From the NCBI GenBank assembly GCA_903827075.1, contig CAIKGX010000255.1, positions 1 through 14,772 of the forward strand: a stretch of DNA of 14,772 nt, written 5' to 3'. A program made the position numbers and the translations under genes. Every line of letters begins with the position of its first letter. Within the stretch, counting starts at the first letter, position 1. The stretch comes from an uncultured beta proteobacterium. Lineage in GTDB: Bacteria; Pseudomonadota; Gammaproteobacteria; Burkholderiales; Burkholderiaceae. The notes below the pieces were generated by a model. The model was given only the letters and a program-made list of their open reading frames with translations, did no database searches and had not been told where the DNA came from. Below are positions 7,761-14,772 of the stretch, one piece after another.

Positions 7761-10079
7761 TTACGCCTTGCTAACTGTTACGGGCCCAAACATCGGACCT
7801 AATTTGGAACTGGCCAATGTGCCTGCAGAAATACGCACGGCACCTGGAGCTAAATTGATTTCTAGTGTTGCTGTCATTTCTACAGATTGAGCATCCTGAG
7901 TCACGTGTACTACATCACCCTCTTTTAGGCCCAAGTCATTAAAGAGCGCTTGACCTAATCCGACTTGATTGCCACGCCTTGCATCACGAGTCAGCTGCAG
8001 CGCTGGTGAACGACGCACAATTTGATCTCCGCCATAAATCGCCACATCGGATAAGCGCTCAAGACCAAGCAAAGGAGCTACGCTACCATTTGCTAATCCA
8101 GTGACGCCAGCTTTATTACTTAATAAAGTGCAGTAGTTTTCGGGTAAGGCTTCACCAAGGACTTCTTCAGGCTGATTAAACAAAAAGCCATCCAAGCCAA
8201 GGAGTCCACCTAATACGCGCAATACCTTCCATGCTGGACGTGAATCACCCAATGGTTTCACAGATGGCTGTATCGTTTGAGCTCTACCTTCTGCATTGAC
8301 AAAAGTAGCGACTGTTTCTGAGTAGGTAGAGATTGGCAGAATCACATCTGCCACCGCCAAGATATCTGCACTCTGATAAGCACTCAAAGCAATTACGGTA
8401 TTTGCTTTTGCTAAAGCAGCGCGAGCTTGTACTGGGTTAGGTAAATCAGCATCTGGTTCTACATTCATCAAGATGACAGCGCGGCGATCACCCGAAAGGA
8501 CTGATTCAACACCGGCACCATTAGCCTTTACTAAGCTAGCACCGACAGCATTTCCACCCACCGGCAAGAAACCGAAGGTAGCACCGGTTTGCTCAGCAAT
8601 AAACTGCGCTAATACCGTTAAGTCAGAACTGTGTGGATGAGCAATCGCAGCAGAACCTAAGAGTACTGCGCCAGTAGACCCAGACAGCAGGCTATCTGCA
8701 ATAGCCTGAGCCGAGCTAGACACTGGTAAGTTAAAAGTACCCGCAGGAACGCTCACTGATTTTGCTTTTGCAACAGCCAAAACTACTTCGCTTAAGGCAT
8801 TTAACCAAGCACTTGGAGCGGCTGAAATATTTGCGGCAGTTGGAATGAGCCAGTCATCACCGCCTGCATCGATACGCAGTACCTGTAATCCACGTTTACT
8901 AGCGATACGTAGACGTGCAGCAATCAATGGCTGCTCTTTGCGCAAGAAGCTACCAATCAACAAAGCGCGATCCAACTCGCTTAATTTGGCAATCGGCATA
9001 CCTAGCCATGGGGCTGAAGGCGCATCAGTAACATCAATTTGACGTAAACGGGTTTCAAGCTGGGATGAGCCTAAACCACGAATCACTTTTTGCAAGAGGT
9101 GTAATTCTTCGGTACTAGAGATCGGATGGGCTAGAGCACCAATCGCCTCTGGGCCATTTTCAGCTGCAATAGTTTTCAGTGAACGTGCAACATAATCCAT
9201 TGCGGATTCCCAGTCGGTCTCTAACCATTGGCCGCCCTGCTTCACCATTGGTGAAGTCACGCGATCTGCACTATTTAAACCTTCATAAGCGAAACGATCG
9301 CGGTCACTAATCCAGCATTCGTTAATCGCTTCATTTTCTAAAGCAACGACACGCATCACTTTATTGGCTTTAGTTTGGACCGTAGTGTTTGCACCTAAGC
9401 TGTCATGAGGACTCACTGAACGCTTACGACCCAACTCCCAAGTACGCGCTGCGTAGCGGAAAGGCTTGCTAGTCAACGCACCCACTGGGCATAAGTCAAT
9501 CATGTTTCCAGATAACTCTGAATCAATTGTTTGACCCAGGAAGGTGGTAATTTCTGAATGCTCGCCACGGTTAATCATGCCCAATTCCATGACGCCGGCC
9601 ACTTCTTGACCAAAGCGCACACAACGAGTGCAATGAATACAACGGGTCATCTCCTGCATGGAGATCAAAGGTCCCACATTCTTATGGAATACCACCCGCT
9701 TTTCTTCTTCGTAGCGTGAACTCGATTTACCGTAACCTACAGCCAAATCTTGTAACTGGCACTCGCCACCTTGATCGCAAATAGGGCAATCTAATGGGTG
9801 ATTAATGAGGAGGAATTCCATTACAGAGCGCTGTGCCTCAACCGCTTTAGCAGAATGCGTAAACACTTTCATCCCCTGCGTAACTGGGGTTGCGCAAGCT
9901 GGCAATGGTTTTGGTGCTTTCTCAACCTCTACTAAACACATACGGCAGTTAGCAGCGATAGAAAGCTTCTTGTGATAGCAAAAGTGAGGAACATAAGTGC
10001 CGAGCTTAGCCGCGGCGTGCATCACCGTCGAACCTTGCGGAACTTCTACTGACTTACCATCTAATTCGATTTCAACCAT
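7761..10079 (-). CDS. nuoG: NADH-quinone oxidoreductase subunit G (NuoG), iron-sulfur subunit
   Basis: NuoG is the large iron-sulfur subunit of the NADH module and relays electrons from NuoF/NuoE to NuoI. From the start chosen it has 772 residues. The 2Fe-2S cluster N1b ligands are Cys34, 45, 48, 62. Cluster N5 has His94, Cys98, Cys101, Cys107. Cluster N4 has Cys147, 150, 153, 197. A molybdopterin-oxidoreductase-like domain follows, with no sign of a cofactor role. The cysteines that bind extra cluster N7 in E. coli and Thermus are absent: the region reads RKRSVSPHDSLGANTTV. The ATG at 10079 gives MVEIELDG, the usual betaproteobacterial start, preceded by AAAGTGAGC. An in-frame TTG at 10106 would add 9 residues but has no ribosome binding site. 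Confidence 0.95.
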   Translation of the reverse strand: MVEIELDGKSVEVPQGSTVMHAAAKLGTYVPHFCYHKKLSIAANCRMCLVEVEKAPKPLPACATPVTQGMKVFTHSAKAVEAQRSVMEFLLINHPLDCPICDQGGECQLQDLAVGYGKSSSRYEEEKRVVFHKNVGPLISMQEMTRCIHCTRCVRFGQEVAGVMELGMINRGEHSEITTFLGQTIDSELSGNMIDLCPVGALTSKPFRYAARTWELGRKRSVSPHDSLGANTTVQTKANKVMRVVALENEAINECWISDRDRFAYEGLNSADRVTSPMVKQGGQWLETDWESAMDYVARSLKTIAAENGPEAIGALAHPISSTEELHLLQKVIRGLGSSQLETRLRQIDVTDAPSAPWLGMPIAKLSELDRALLIGSFLRKEQPLIAARLRIASKRGLQVLRIDAGGDDWLIPTAANISAAPSAWLNALSEVVLAVAKAKSVSVPAGTFNLPVSSSAQAIADSLLSGSTGAVLLGSAAIAHPHSSDLTVLAQFIAEQTGATFGFLPVGGNAVGASLVKANGAGVESVLSGDRRAVILMNVEPDADLPNPVQARAALAKANTVIALSAYQSADILAVADVILPISTYSETVATFVNAEGRAQTIQPSVKPLGDSRPAWKVLRVLGGLLGLDGFLFNQPEEVLGEALPENYCTLLSNKAGVTGLANGSVAPLLGLERLSDVAIYGGDQIVRRSPALQLTRDARRGNQVGLGQALFNDLGLKEGDVVHVTQDAQSVEMTATLEINLAPGAVRISAGTLASSKLGPMFGPVTVSKA

Positions 10080-10110
10080 GCTCACTTTAAGATGTCCCGT
10101 GCTCAATGTC

Positions 10111-11409
10111 TTATAAAGGTTTTGCAGAATCTAAGCAGCGCTTATGTTCTACGTGATACGCAAATTCATCCATGTAATGCTTCAACATGCCACGTACTGG
10201 CATAGCAGCAGCATCACCCAAAGCGCAAATGGTGCGGCCTTGAATATTTGCAGCAACATCGTTGAGTAAATCCAAATCTTCTGGACGACCTTCGCCATGC
10301 TCAATCCGATTGACAATGCGCCATAACCAGCCAGTGCCTTCACGACATGGGGTGCATTGACCGCAAGATTCTTCGTGATAGAAATAAGACAGACGCAGCA
10401 AGGCTCTCACCATACAACGGGTGTCATTCATCACTATGACTGCGCCAGAACCGAGCATTGAACCTGCTTTGGCGATACTGTCGTAATCCATGGTCAGATC
10501 CATCATCTGCTCACCAGGAACTACAGGAGCAGAAGATCCCCCAGGAATAACAGCTTTTAATGCTTTGCCATCACGCATACCACCCGCAAGTTTTAATAAA
10601 TCAGCAAATGGAGTGCCCAAGGGAATCTCGTAGTTACCTGGGTACATGACGTCGCCAGAAACTGAGAAAATCTTCGTACCGCCGTTATTAGGCTTGCCTA
10701 GGTCTAAATAAGCCTGACCGCCAATCGCCATGATGAATGGCACAGCAGCAAATGTTTCGGTATTGTTAATGGTTGTTGGCTTGCCATATAAACCAAAGCT
10801 CGCTGGGAACGGCGGCTTAAAGCGAGGCTGACCCTTCTTGCCTTCCAAAGACTCTAAGAGCGCCGTTTCTTCACCGCAGATGTAAGCACCCCATCCTGGA
10901 GCAGCGTGCAACTGGAAGTTGAAATCGCTTCCCATAATCTTGTCACCAAGGTATCCAGCAGAACGGGCTTCTTCAAGCGCCTCTTCAAAGCGAGAGTAGG
11001 TTTCCCAAATTTCACCATGAATATAGTTGTAGCCTGTAGGAATACCCATGGTGTAAGCACCAATGATCATGCCCTCAATCAAAGCATGTGGGTTGTAGCG
11101 CATGATATCGCGGTCTTTAAATGTACCTGGCTCACCTTCATCACTATTACAAACTAAATATTTTTGCCCTGGAAATTGACGGGGCATGAAGCTCCACTTC
11201 AATCCGGTAGGGAATCCTGCGCCTCCACGACCGCGCAATGAAGAGGCTTTGAGCTCTGCAATGATGGCATCCGGGGTAATTTTTTCATTAATGATGCGAC
11301 GCAGCTGTTGATAACCGCCACGACTTTCATAATCTTTTAAGCGCCAGTTCTCGCCATTTAATCCAGCAAGGATTAAAGGTTTAATGTGCCGATCGTGCAA
11401 GCTGGTCAT
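10111..11409 (-). CDS. nuoF: NADH-quinone oxidoreductase subunit F (NuoF), NADH- and FMN-binding
   Basis: NuoF is the entry point of complex I: it oxidises NADH, passes the electrons to FMN and then to 4Fe-4S cluster N3. In the 432-residue protein the glycine-rich FMN/NADH segment GRGGAGFPTGLKWSF is at about residues 60-74. CNSDEGEPGTFKDR at 87-100 is the second nucleotide-site signature. Ligands for N3 are Cys349, 352, 355 (ESCGQCTPCREGTGW) and Cys395. The ATG overlaps the nuoE stop as ATGA (11406-11409), and AAGGGA lies 7 bases upstream. Full length for the family. Confidence 0.98.
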   Translation of the reverse strand: MTSLHDRHIKPLILAGLNGENWRLKDYESRGGYQQLRRIINEKITPDAIIAELKASSLRGRGGAGFPTGLKWSFMPRQFPGQKYLVCNSDEGEPGTFKDRDIMRYNPHALIEGMIIGAYTMGIPTGYNYIHGEIWETYSRFEEALEEARSAGYLGDKIMGSDFNFQLHAAPGWGAYICGEETALLESLEGKKGQPRFKPPFPASFGLYGKPTTINNTETFAAVPFIMAIGGQAYLDLGKPNNGGTKIFSVSGDVMYPGNYEIPLGTPFADLLKLAGGMRDGKALKAVIPGGSSAPVVPGEQMMDLTMDYDSIAKAGSMLGSGAVIVMNDTRCMVRALLRLSYFYHEESCGQCTPCREGTGWLWRIVNRIEHGEGRPEDLDLLNDVAANIQGRTICALGDAAAMPVRGMLKHYMDEFAYHVEHKRCLDSAKPL

Positions 11410-11912
11410 GCTGCTTTCCCTTCTGCACGGAGCTCATTTAAGAGCACATCAATTTTTTCTTTGCTCATGAAACTGCACATACGCTTGTTATTCACCAACA
11501 TGACTGGAGAGTCACCGCAAGCGCCCATGCATTCACCCTCTTTGAGAGTAAAGGTGCCGCAAGGCGTAGTTTCATTAAAACCAATACCCAAAGTTTCTTT
11601 TAAGTATGTTGCTGCAGTTTCGCCGTGGGTTAACTGGCAAGGCAAGTTTGTGCAGATCACTAGCTTGTATTTGCCAATAGGCTTGGTGTCATACATATTG
11701 TAGAAAGTAGCTACTTCTTCAACCGCAATGGTTGGCATACCCAATATAGTGGCAATTGTTTCGATCACTTCAGGTGATACCCAACCCACTTCAGTTTGGG
11801 CTGCAATCAAAGAAGCCATTACCGCCGATTGCTTTTGCTCTGGAGGATATTTCGCGATATTGCGCGCAATATCTGCAAGCGTTTTGTCAGATAGATGAAG
11901 AGTTGTTGTCAT
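11406..11912 (-). CDS. nuoE: NADH-quinone oxidoreductase subunit E (NuoE), 2Fe-2S protein
   Basis: NuoE is a thioredoxin-like subunit holding 2Fe-2S cluster N1a next to the FMN of NuoF. The 168 residues carry the ligands Cys87 and Cys92 (ICTNLPCQL) and Cys128 and Cys132 (ECMGACGDSP). A helical N-terminal part contains VATFYNMYDTKPIGKY at about residues 67-82, typical of the family. The start ATG lies 23 bases after the nuoD stop, with AAGGA 7 bases upstream. The TGA stop overlaps the nuoF start, which suggests coupled translation of these two partner subunits. Confidence 0.97.
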   Translation of the reverse strand: MTTTLHLSDKTLADIARNIAKYPPEQKQSAVMASLIAAQTEVGWVSPEVIETIATILGMPTIAVEEVATFYNMYDTKPIGKYKLVICTNLPCQLTHGETAATYLKETLGIGFNETTPCGTFTLKEGECMGACGDSPVMLVNNKRMCSFMSKEKIDVLLNELRAEGKAA

Positions 11913-11935
11913 TAAATAATCCTTGGCACGCTGTA

Positions 11936-13189
11936 TTAGCGGTCAATCTCCCCGAACACAATATCTTGGGTGCCAATAATAGTTACAGCATCGGCCAACA
12001 TATGGCCACGTGACATCTCATCCATAGCGGAAAGATGGACAAATCCAGGGGCACGAATCTTCATGCGATATGGCTTATTAGCGCCATCAGAAATCAAATA
12101 AATACCGAACTCCCCTTTGGGATGCTCAACAGCAGAGTAAGCCTCGCCATCAGGAACATGCATACCTTCGGTAAAGAGTTTGAAGTGATGGATTAACTCT
12201 TCCATATTGGTCTTCATATCCACGCGCTTAGGTGGAGCCACTTTATGGTTATCACTCATCACGGGGCCATCGTTTGCTTTTAACCAAGCAACGCACTGTT
12301 TGATGATGCGGTTAGATTGACGCATTTCTTCCATGCGAATCAAATAACGATCATATGAATCACCATTCACACCAACTGGAATATCAAAATCGAGCTGGTC
12401 GTAGGTTTCATAGGGTTGTTTCTTACGCAAATCCCACTCAATACCAGAGCCACGCAACATAGGGCCTGTAAAACCAAGCTGTAAGGCACGCTCAGGGGTG
12501 ACAACGCCAATACCTACCAAGCGTTGTTTCCAGATCCGGTTATCCGTCAAGAGATTGCAATACTCATCTACGTTCGCATCAAAGCGGCCAGAGAAATCTT
12601 CAATAAAATCGAGCAATGTACCGCTACGGTTTTCATTCAAACGCTTAATAGCAGATGCACTACGAATCTTATTCTTCGTGAACTGTGCCATTTGATCTGG
12701 CAAGTCACGGTATACGCCACCTGGACGATAGTAAGCAGCATGCATACGAGCACCCGATACGGCTTCGTACATATCAAAAATATCTTCACGATCACGGAAG
12801 GCATATAAGAACACGGCCATTGCACCAACGTCTAGGCCATGACAGCCAATCCACAACAGGTGATTAAGTAAACGGGTTAACTCGTCGAACATTACGCGAA
12901 TGTATTGAGCGCGCAGAGGAACATCTACTTGTAGCAATTTTTCAATTGCCATCACGTAAGCATGCTCGTTTGACATCATTGAGACGTAATCCAAACGATC
13001 CATATAAGGAACGTTCTGAATCCAAGTACGAGTCTCCGCCAACTTCTCAGTTGCGCGATGTAATAAACCAATGTGCGGGTCAGCACGTTGTATTACTTCG
13101 CCATCAAGCTCCAGTACTAGGCGCAATACACCGTGCGCTGCAGGATGCTGTGGCCCGAAATTGAGGGTGTAGTTCTTAATTTGTGCCAT
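11936..13189 (-). CDS. nuoD: NADH-quinone oxidoreductase subunit D (NuoD)
   Basis: NuoD is the 49-kDa-type subunit, evolutionarily related to the large subunit of NiFe hydrogenases, and with NuoB forms the quinone-reduction pocket. In the 417-residue protein the NFGPQHPAAHGVLRLVLE motif is at residues 10-27. His19 and Tyr68 (DRLDYV) match the quinone-binding His38 and Tyr87 of Thermus by spacing. DPHIGLLHRATEKL and the C-terminal DIVFGEIDR are family signatures. It is not fused to NuoC. The ATG is 3 bases after the nuoC stop, and its ribosome binding site GGAGG lies within the final nuoC codons (Gly-Gly), about 13 bases upstream, slightly far. Confidence 0.98.
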   Translation of the reverse strand: MAQIKNYTLNFGPQHPAAHGVLRLVLELDGEVIQRADPHIGLLHRATEKLAETRTWIQNVPYMDRLDYVSMMSNEHAYVMAIEKLLQVDVPLRAQYIRVMFDELTRLLNHLLWIGCHGLDVGAMAVFLYAFRDREDIFDMYEAVSGARMHAAYYRPGGVYRDLPDQMAQFTKNKIRSASAIKRLNENRSGTLLDFIEDFSGRFDANVDEYCNLLTDNRIWKQRLVGIGVVTPERALQLGFTGPMLRGSGIEWDLRKKQPYETYDQLDFDIPVGVNGDSYDRYLIRMEEMRQSNRIIKQCVAWLKANDGPVMSDNHKVAPPKRVDMKTNMEELIHHFKLFTEGMHVPDGEAYSAVEHPKGEFGIYLISDGANKPYRMKIRAPGFVHLSAMDEMSRGHMLADAVTIIGTQDIVFGEIDR

Positions 13190-13192
13190 GAC

Positions 13193-13792
13193 TTAAACCG
13201 GTCCTCCGTACTGCTCTTCCCGTACGATGCGTGGCGTAATCTCGCGCGCTTCAATCGTCACAGGCTGATATACCACGCGCTTTAACTCTGGGTCATAACG
13301 CATTTCAACGTTGCCAGAGATGGGGAAATCTTTTCTAAATGGATGGCCAATAAAGCCGTAATCAGTCAAGATACGACGCAAATCGTCATGACCTTCAAAT
13401 AAGATTCCGTAAAGATCAAATGCCTCGCGCTCAAACCAATTTGCCGAACTCCAAACGGGTGTAATCGACGCTACCAGAGGGTAACTATCTTCCGGTGCAA
13501 ATACGCGAACACGCAAACGCCAGTTATGAGCCAAAGATAAAAGGTGGCTCACTGCAGCAAAGCGCTGACCGCTCCAGGCACCATCACGGAAGTCCTGATA
13601 ATCAACACCGCACAAATCAATCAATTGCTCAAAAGCCAATGAAGGATCGTCGCGTAACAGCATGGCAGATTCAAAATAGGAATCGGCGTTTACTACAACC
13701 GTGACTTCACCTAAAGCAATTTCAATGGATTGCGCGCGCTTACCAAGAACCTTCTCAAGGTTAGCTGCTAATGTAATTAAACGATCTGACAT
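13193..13792 (-). CDS. nuoC: NADH-quinone oxidoreductase subunit C (NuoC)
   Basis: NuoC is the 30-kDa-type subunit that supports NuoD in the connecting part of the peripheral arm. It binds no cofactor. The 199-residue protein contains the family signature around residues 119-156: WFEREAFDLYGILFEGH followed by DLRRILTDYGFIGHPFRKDFP. The C-terminus (PVTIEAREITPRIVREEQYG) is typical of stand-alone NuoC. The start ATG lies 3 bases after the nuoB stop, with GGAAGG in the nuoB end as ribosome binding site. Confidence 0.97.
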   Translation of the reverse strand: MSDRLITLAANLEKVLGKRAQSIEIALGEVTVVVNADSYFESAMLLRDDPSLAFEQLIDLCGVDYQDFRDGAWSGQRFAAVSHLLSLAHNWRLRVRVFAPEDSYPLVASITPVWSSANWFEREAFDLYGILFEGHDDLRRILTDYGFIGHPFRKDFPISGNVEMRYDPELKRVVYQPVTIEAREITPRIVREEQYGGPV

Positions 13793-13795
13793 TGC

Positions 13796-14278
13796 TTAAG
13801 CCTTCCGTGCAATCGTGCTGGTGCGAGCGATCTTGGATTGCAACTGAATAATTCCATAGATCAATGCTTCTGCAGTTGGAGGGCAGCCAGGAACATAAAT
13901 ATCGACTGGCACAATACGGTCGCAACCGCGTACTACTGAATAGGAGTTATGGTAATAACCACCGCCGTTAGCACAGGAACCCATCGAAATCACCCAACGA
14001 GGTTCTGGCATTTGGTCATACACTTTACGCAGCGCTGGGGCCATCTTGTTACAGAGGGTACCGGCAACAATCATCAAGTCAGATTGACGTGGTGAGGGGC
14101 GGAAAACCACGCCAAAACGATCCAAGTCATAACGGGATGCGCCGGCGTGCATCATTTCTACCGCGCAGCAAGCCAGACCAAAGGTCATTGGCCATAAAGA
14201 ACCATTACGCGTCCAGTTAATTAACTGATCCGCAGTAGTAGTCACAAATCCTTCTTTAAGAACGCCTTCTAATGCCAT
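13796..14278 (-). CDS. nuoB: NADH-quinone oxidoreductase subunit B (NuoB), cluster N2
   Basis: NuoB carries 4Fe-4S cluster N2, the last electron carrier before quinone. From the ATG at 14278 it is a 160-residue protein starting [11 protein letters not shown], the usual start in betaproteobacteria. The N2 ligands are the adjacent Cys37-Cys38 (LACCAVEMM), Cys102 ([11 protein letters not shown]) and Cys132 ([10 protein letters not shown]). The frame stays open further upstream to 14377, but that 33-residue extension lies inside nuoA and has no family resemblance. GGGAG 8 bases before the ATG supports the shorter start. It lies 5 bases after the nuoA stop. Confidence 0.97.
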
Positions 14279-14283
14279 ATCTA

Positions 14284-14643
14284 TCACTCCCAGTCGAGAG
14301 CGCCCTTTTTCCAGATATATACAAATCCCACGATGAATTCCAAAAGGAAAATCACCATAGAGGCGTAACCAAACCAACCAATATCACGTAGAGCGACACC
14401 CCATGGAAATAGGAATGCAGTTTCTAGGTCAAACAGGATGAAGAGAATGGCAATTAAGTAATAGCGCACGTCGAACTTCATGCGCGCATCTTCGAAAGCT
14501 TCAAAACCGCACTCATACGGAGAGAGTTTTTCAGCATCAGGCCGCGAAGGGGCCAAAATTTTTCCGAGGAACATGGGGACTAATCCAACCCCAATACCTA
14601 CGAGGATAAAAAGCAAAACAGGAAAGTAATTAGCGAGATTCAA
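14284..14643 (-). CDS. nuoA: NADH-quinone oxidoreductase subunit A (NuoA)
   Basis: NuoA is the ND3-type membrane subunit of complex I. The loop after its first helix touches the quinone region and contains a conserved cysteine. The 119-residue protein has three transmembrane helices. Cys45 lies in [20 protein letters not shown], and the helix 2 acidic pair Asp72/Glu74 is in [13 protein letters not shown]. The C-terminus [12 protein letters not shown] is typical of betaproteobacteria. Translation appears to start at TTG (14643-14641): it gives the familiar [16 protein letters not shown] lies 5 bases upstream, a TAA lies in frame just before, and the next ATG would remove the first helix. It is the first gene of the operon. 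Confidence 0.96.
14287..14291 (-). promoter_or_regulatory. Ribosome binding site fixing the nuoB start
   Basis: GGGAG in the last nuoA codons lies 8 bases before the ATG at 14278. It supports the 160-residue NuoB over the longer upstream open frame. Confidence 0.8.
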
Positions 14644-14648
14644 AATAG

Positions 14649-14652
14649 TCCT
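14649..14652 (-). promoter_or_regulatory. Ribosome binding site supporting the TTG start of nuoA
   Basis: AGGA sits 5 bases before the TTG codon. An in-frame TAA lies just upstream and no ATG is available nearby, so this site supports TTG as the real start. Confidence 0.65.
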
Positions 14653-14688
14653 GTGTTAATTGTCTGAAGCGCCTTATGAATAAACCAA

Positions 14689-14730
14689 ATTATCAATGAT
14701 TCCTATAGCTCACAAATTGATCTAAAACAA
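14689..14730 (-). promoter_or_regulatory. Possible sigma70-type promoter(s) of the nuo operon
   Basis: In the 129-base leader upstream of nuoA two weak candidates overlap. One is TTGTTT (14730-14725), 17 bases, TATAGG (14707-14702). The other is TTGTGA (14715-14710), 15 bases, GATAAT (14694-14689). Neither is a strong match, and the true promoter may be further upstream outside the window. The leader is AT-rich and has no coding frame or tRNA. Confidence 0.25.
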
Positions 14731-14772
14731 ATTACTACTCATTACCACTCAAATTTCTACTTTAAATACATC

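Noticed and set aside
10080..10106. TTG start for NuoG adding MSTGHLKVS
   Set aside because: No ribosome binding site precedes the TTG, and MVEIELDG from the ATG is the usual N-terminus in related proteins.
11386..12013. Plus-strand open frames of 85-105 codons opposite nuoE, nuoF and nuoD, and similar ones elsewhere
   Set aside because: They lie wholly or mostly antisense to well-supported nuo genes, resemble no known family, and have no supporting start context.
14279..14377. N-terminal extension of NuoB by 33 residues inside nuoA
   Set aside because: The extension overlaps nuoA coding sequence, does not resemble NuoB, and a good GGGAG site sits 8 bases before the internal ATG that gives the usual [11 protein letters not shown] start.
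14644..14772. Search for a tRNA gene or riboswitch upstream of nuoA
   Set aside because: I recall a tRNA-Leu upstream of nuoA in related bacteria, but this leader shows no tRNA cloverleaf or recognisable riboswitch; any such gene must lie beyond the window.

Overview
The window is almost entirely one operon: all fourteen genes of the proton-pumping NADH:quinone oxidoreductase (respiratory complex I), read on the minus strand in the order nuoA-B-C-D-E-F-G-H-I-J-K-L-M-N from about 14643 down to 135. nuoC and nuoD are separate genes (they are fused in enterobacteria). NuoG lacks the four cysteines that carry the extra N7 cluster in some bacteria. Protein sequences such as NuoA, NuoB and NuoG (starting MVEIELDG) look betaproteobacterial. 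With the fairly AT-leaning base composition, the best guess is a Burkholderiales organism such as Polynucleobacter or a close relative. The genus is inferred from memory of protein resemblance, not from a search.

Layout by region. Positions 1-90 are the right-hand end of an IS3-family (IS150-like) insertion sequence on the plus strand: the last 18 codons of its transposase (stop at 57-59) and a terminal inverted repeat ending in CA at 89-90. Positions 91-134 are a short spacer. From 135 to 14643 the nuo genes are packed with gaps of 2-31 bases or ATGA overlaps (nuoE/nuoF, nuoJ/nuoK). Positions 14644-14772 are the non-coding leader of nuoA, with only weak promoter candidates. No tRNA, rRNA, CRISPR or other RNA gene was seen.

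How the genes work together. NuoE, F and G form the NADH-oxidising module: FMN in NuoF and a chain of iron-sulfur clusters. NuoB, C, D and I connect this to the quinone site, with terminal cluster N2 in NuoB and the quinone pocket in NuoD/NuoB/NuoH. NuoH, A, J, K, L, M and N are the membrane arm that moves protons. The key cluster ligands and membrane carboxylates and lysines checked are present, so the complex looks intact.

The most interesting part is the downstream boundary. The insertion sequence lies tail-to-tail with nuoN, only 44 bases after its stop codon. The end of the transposase coding region contains a 17-bp inverted repeat that pairs completely, counting three G-U pairs, only in RNA of the nuo direction, followed by a T-rich tail. 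The IS end may therefore act as the transcription terminator of the nuo operon. The rest is an ordinary housekeeping operon.
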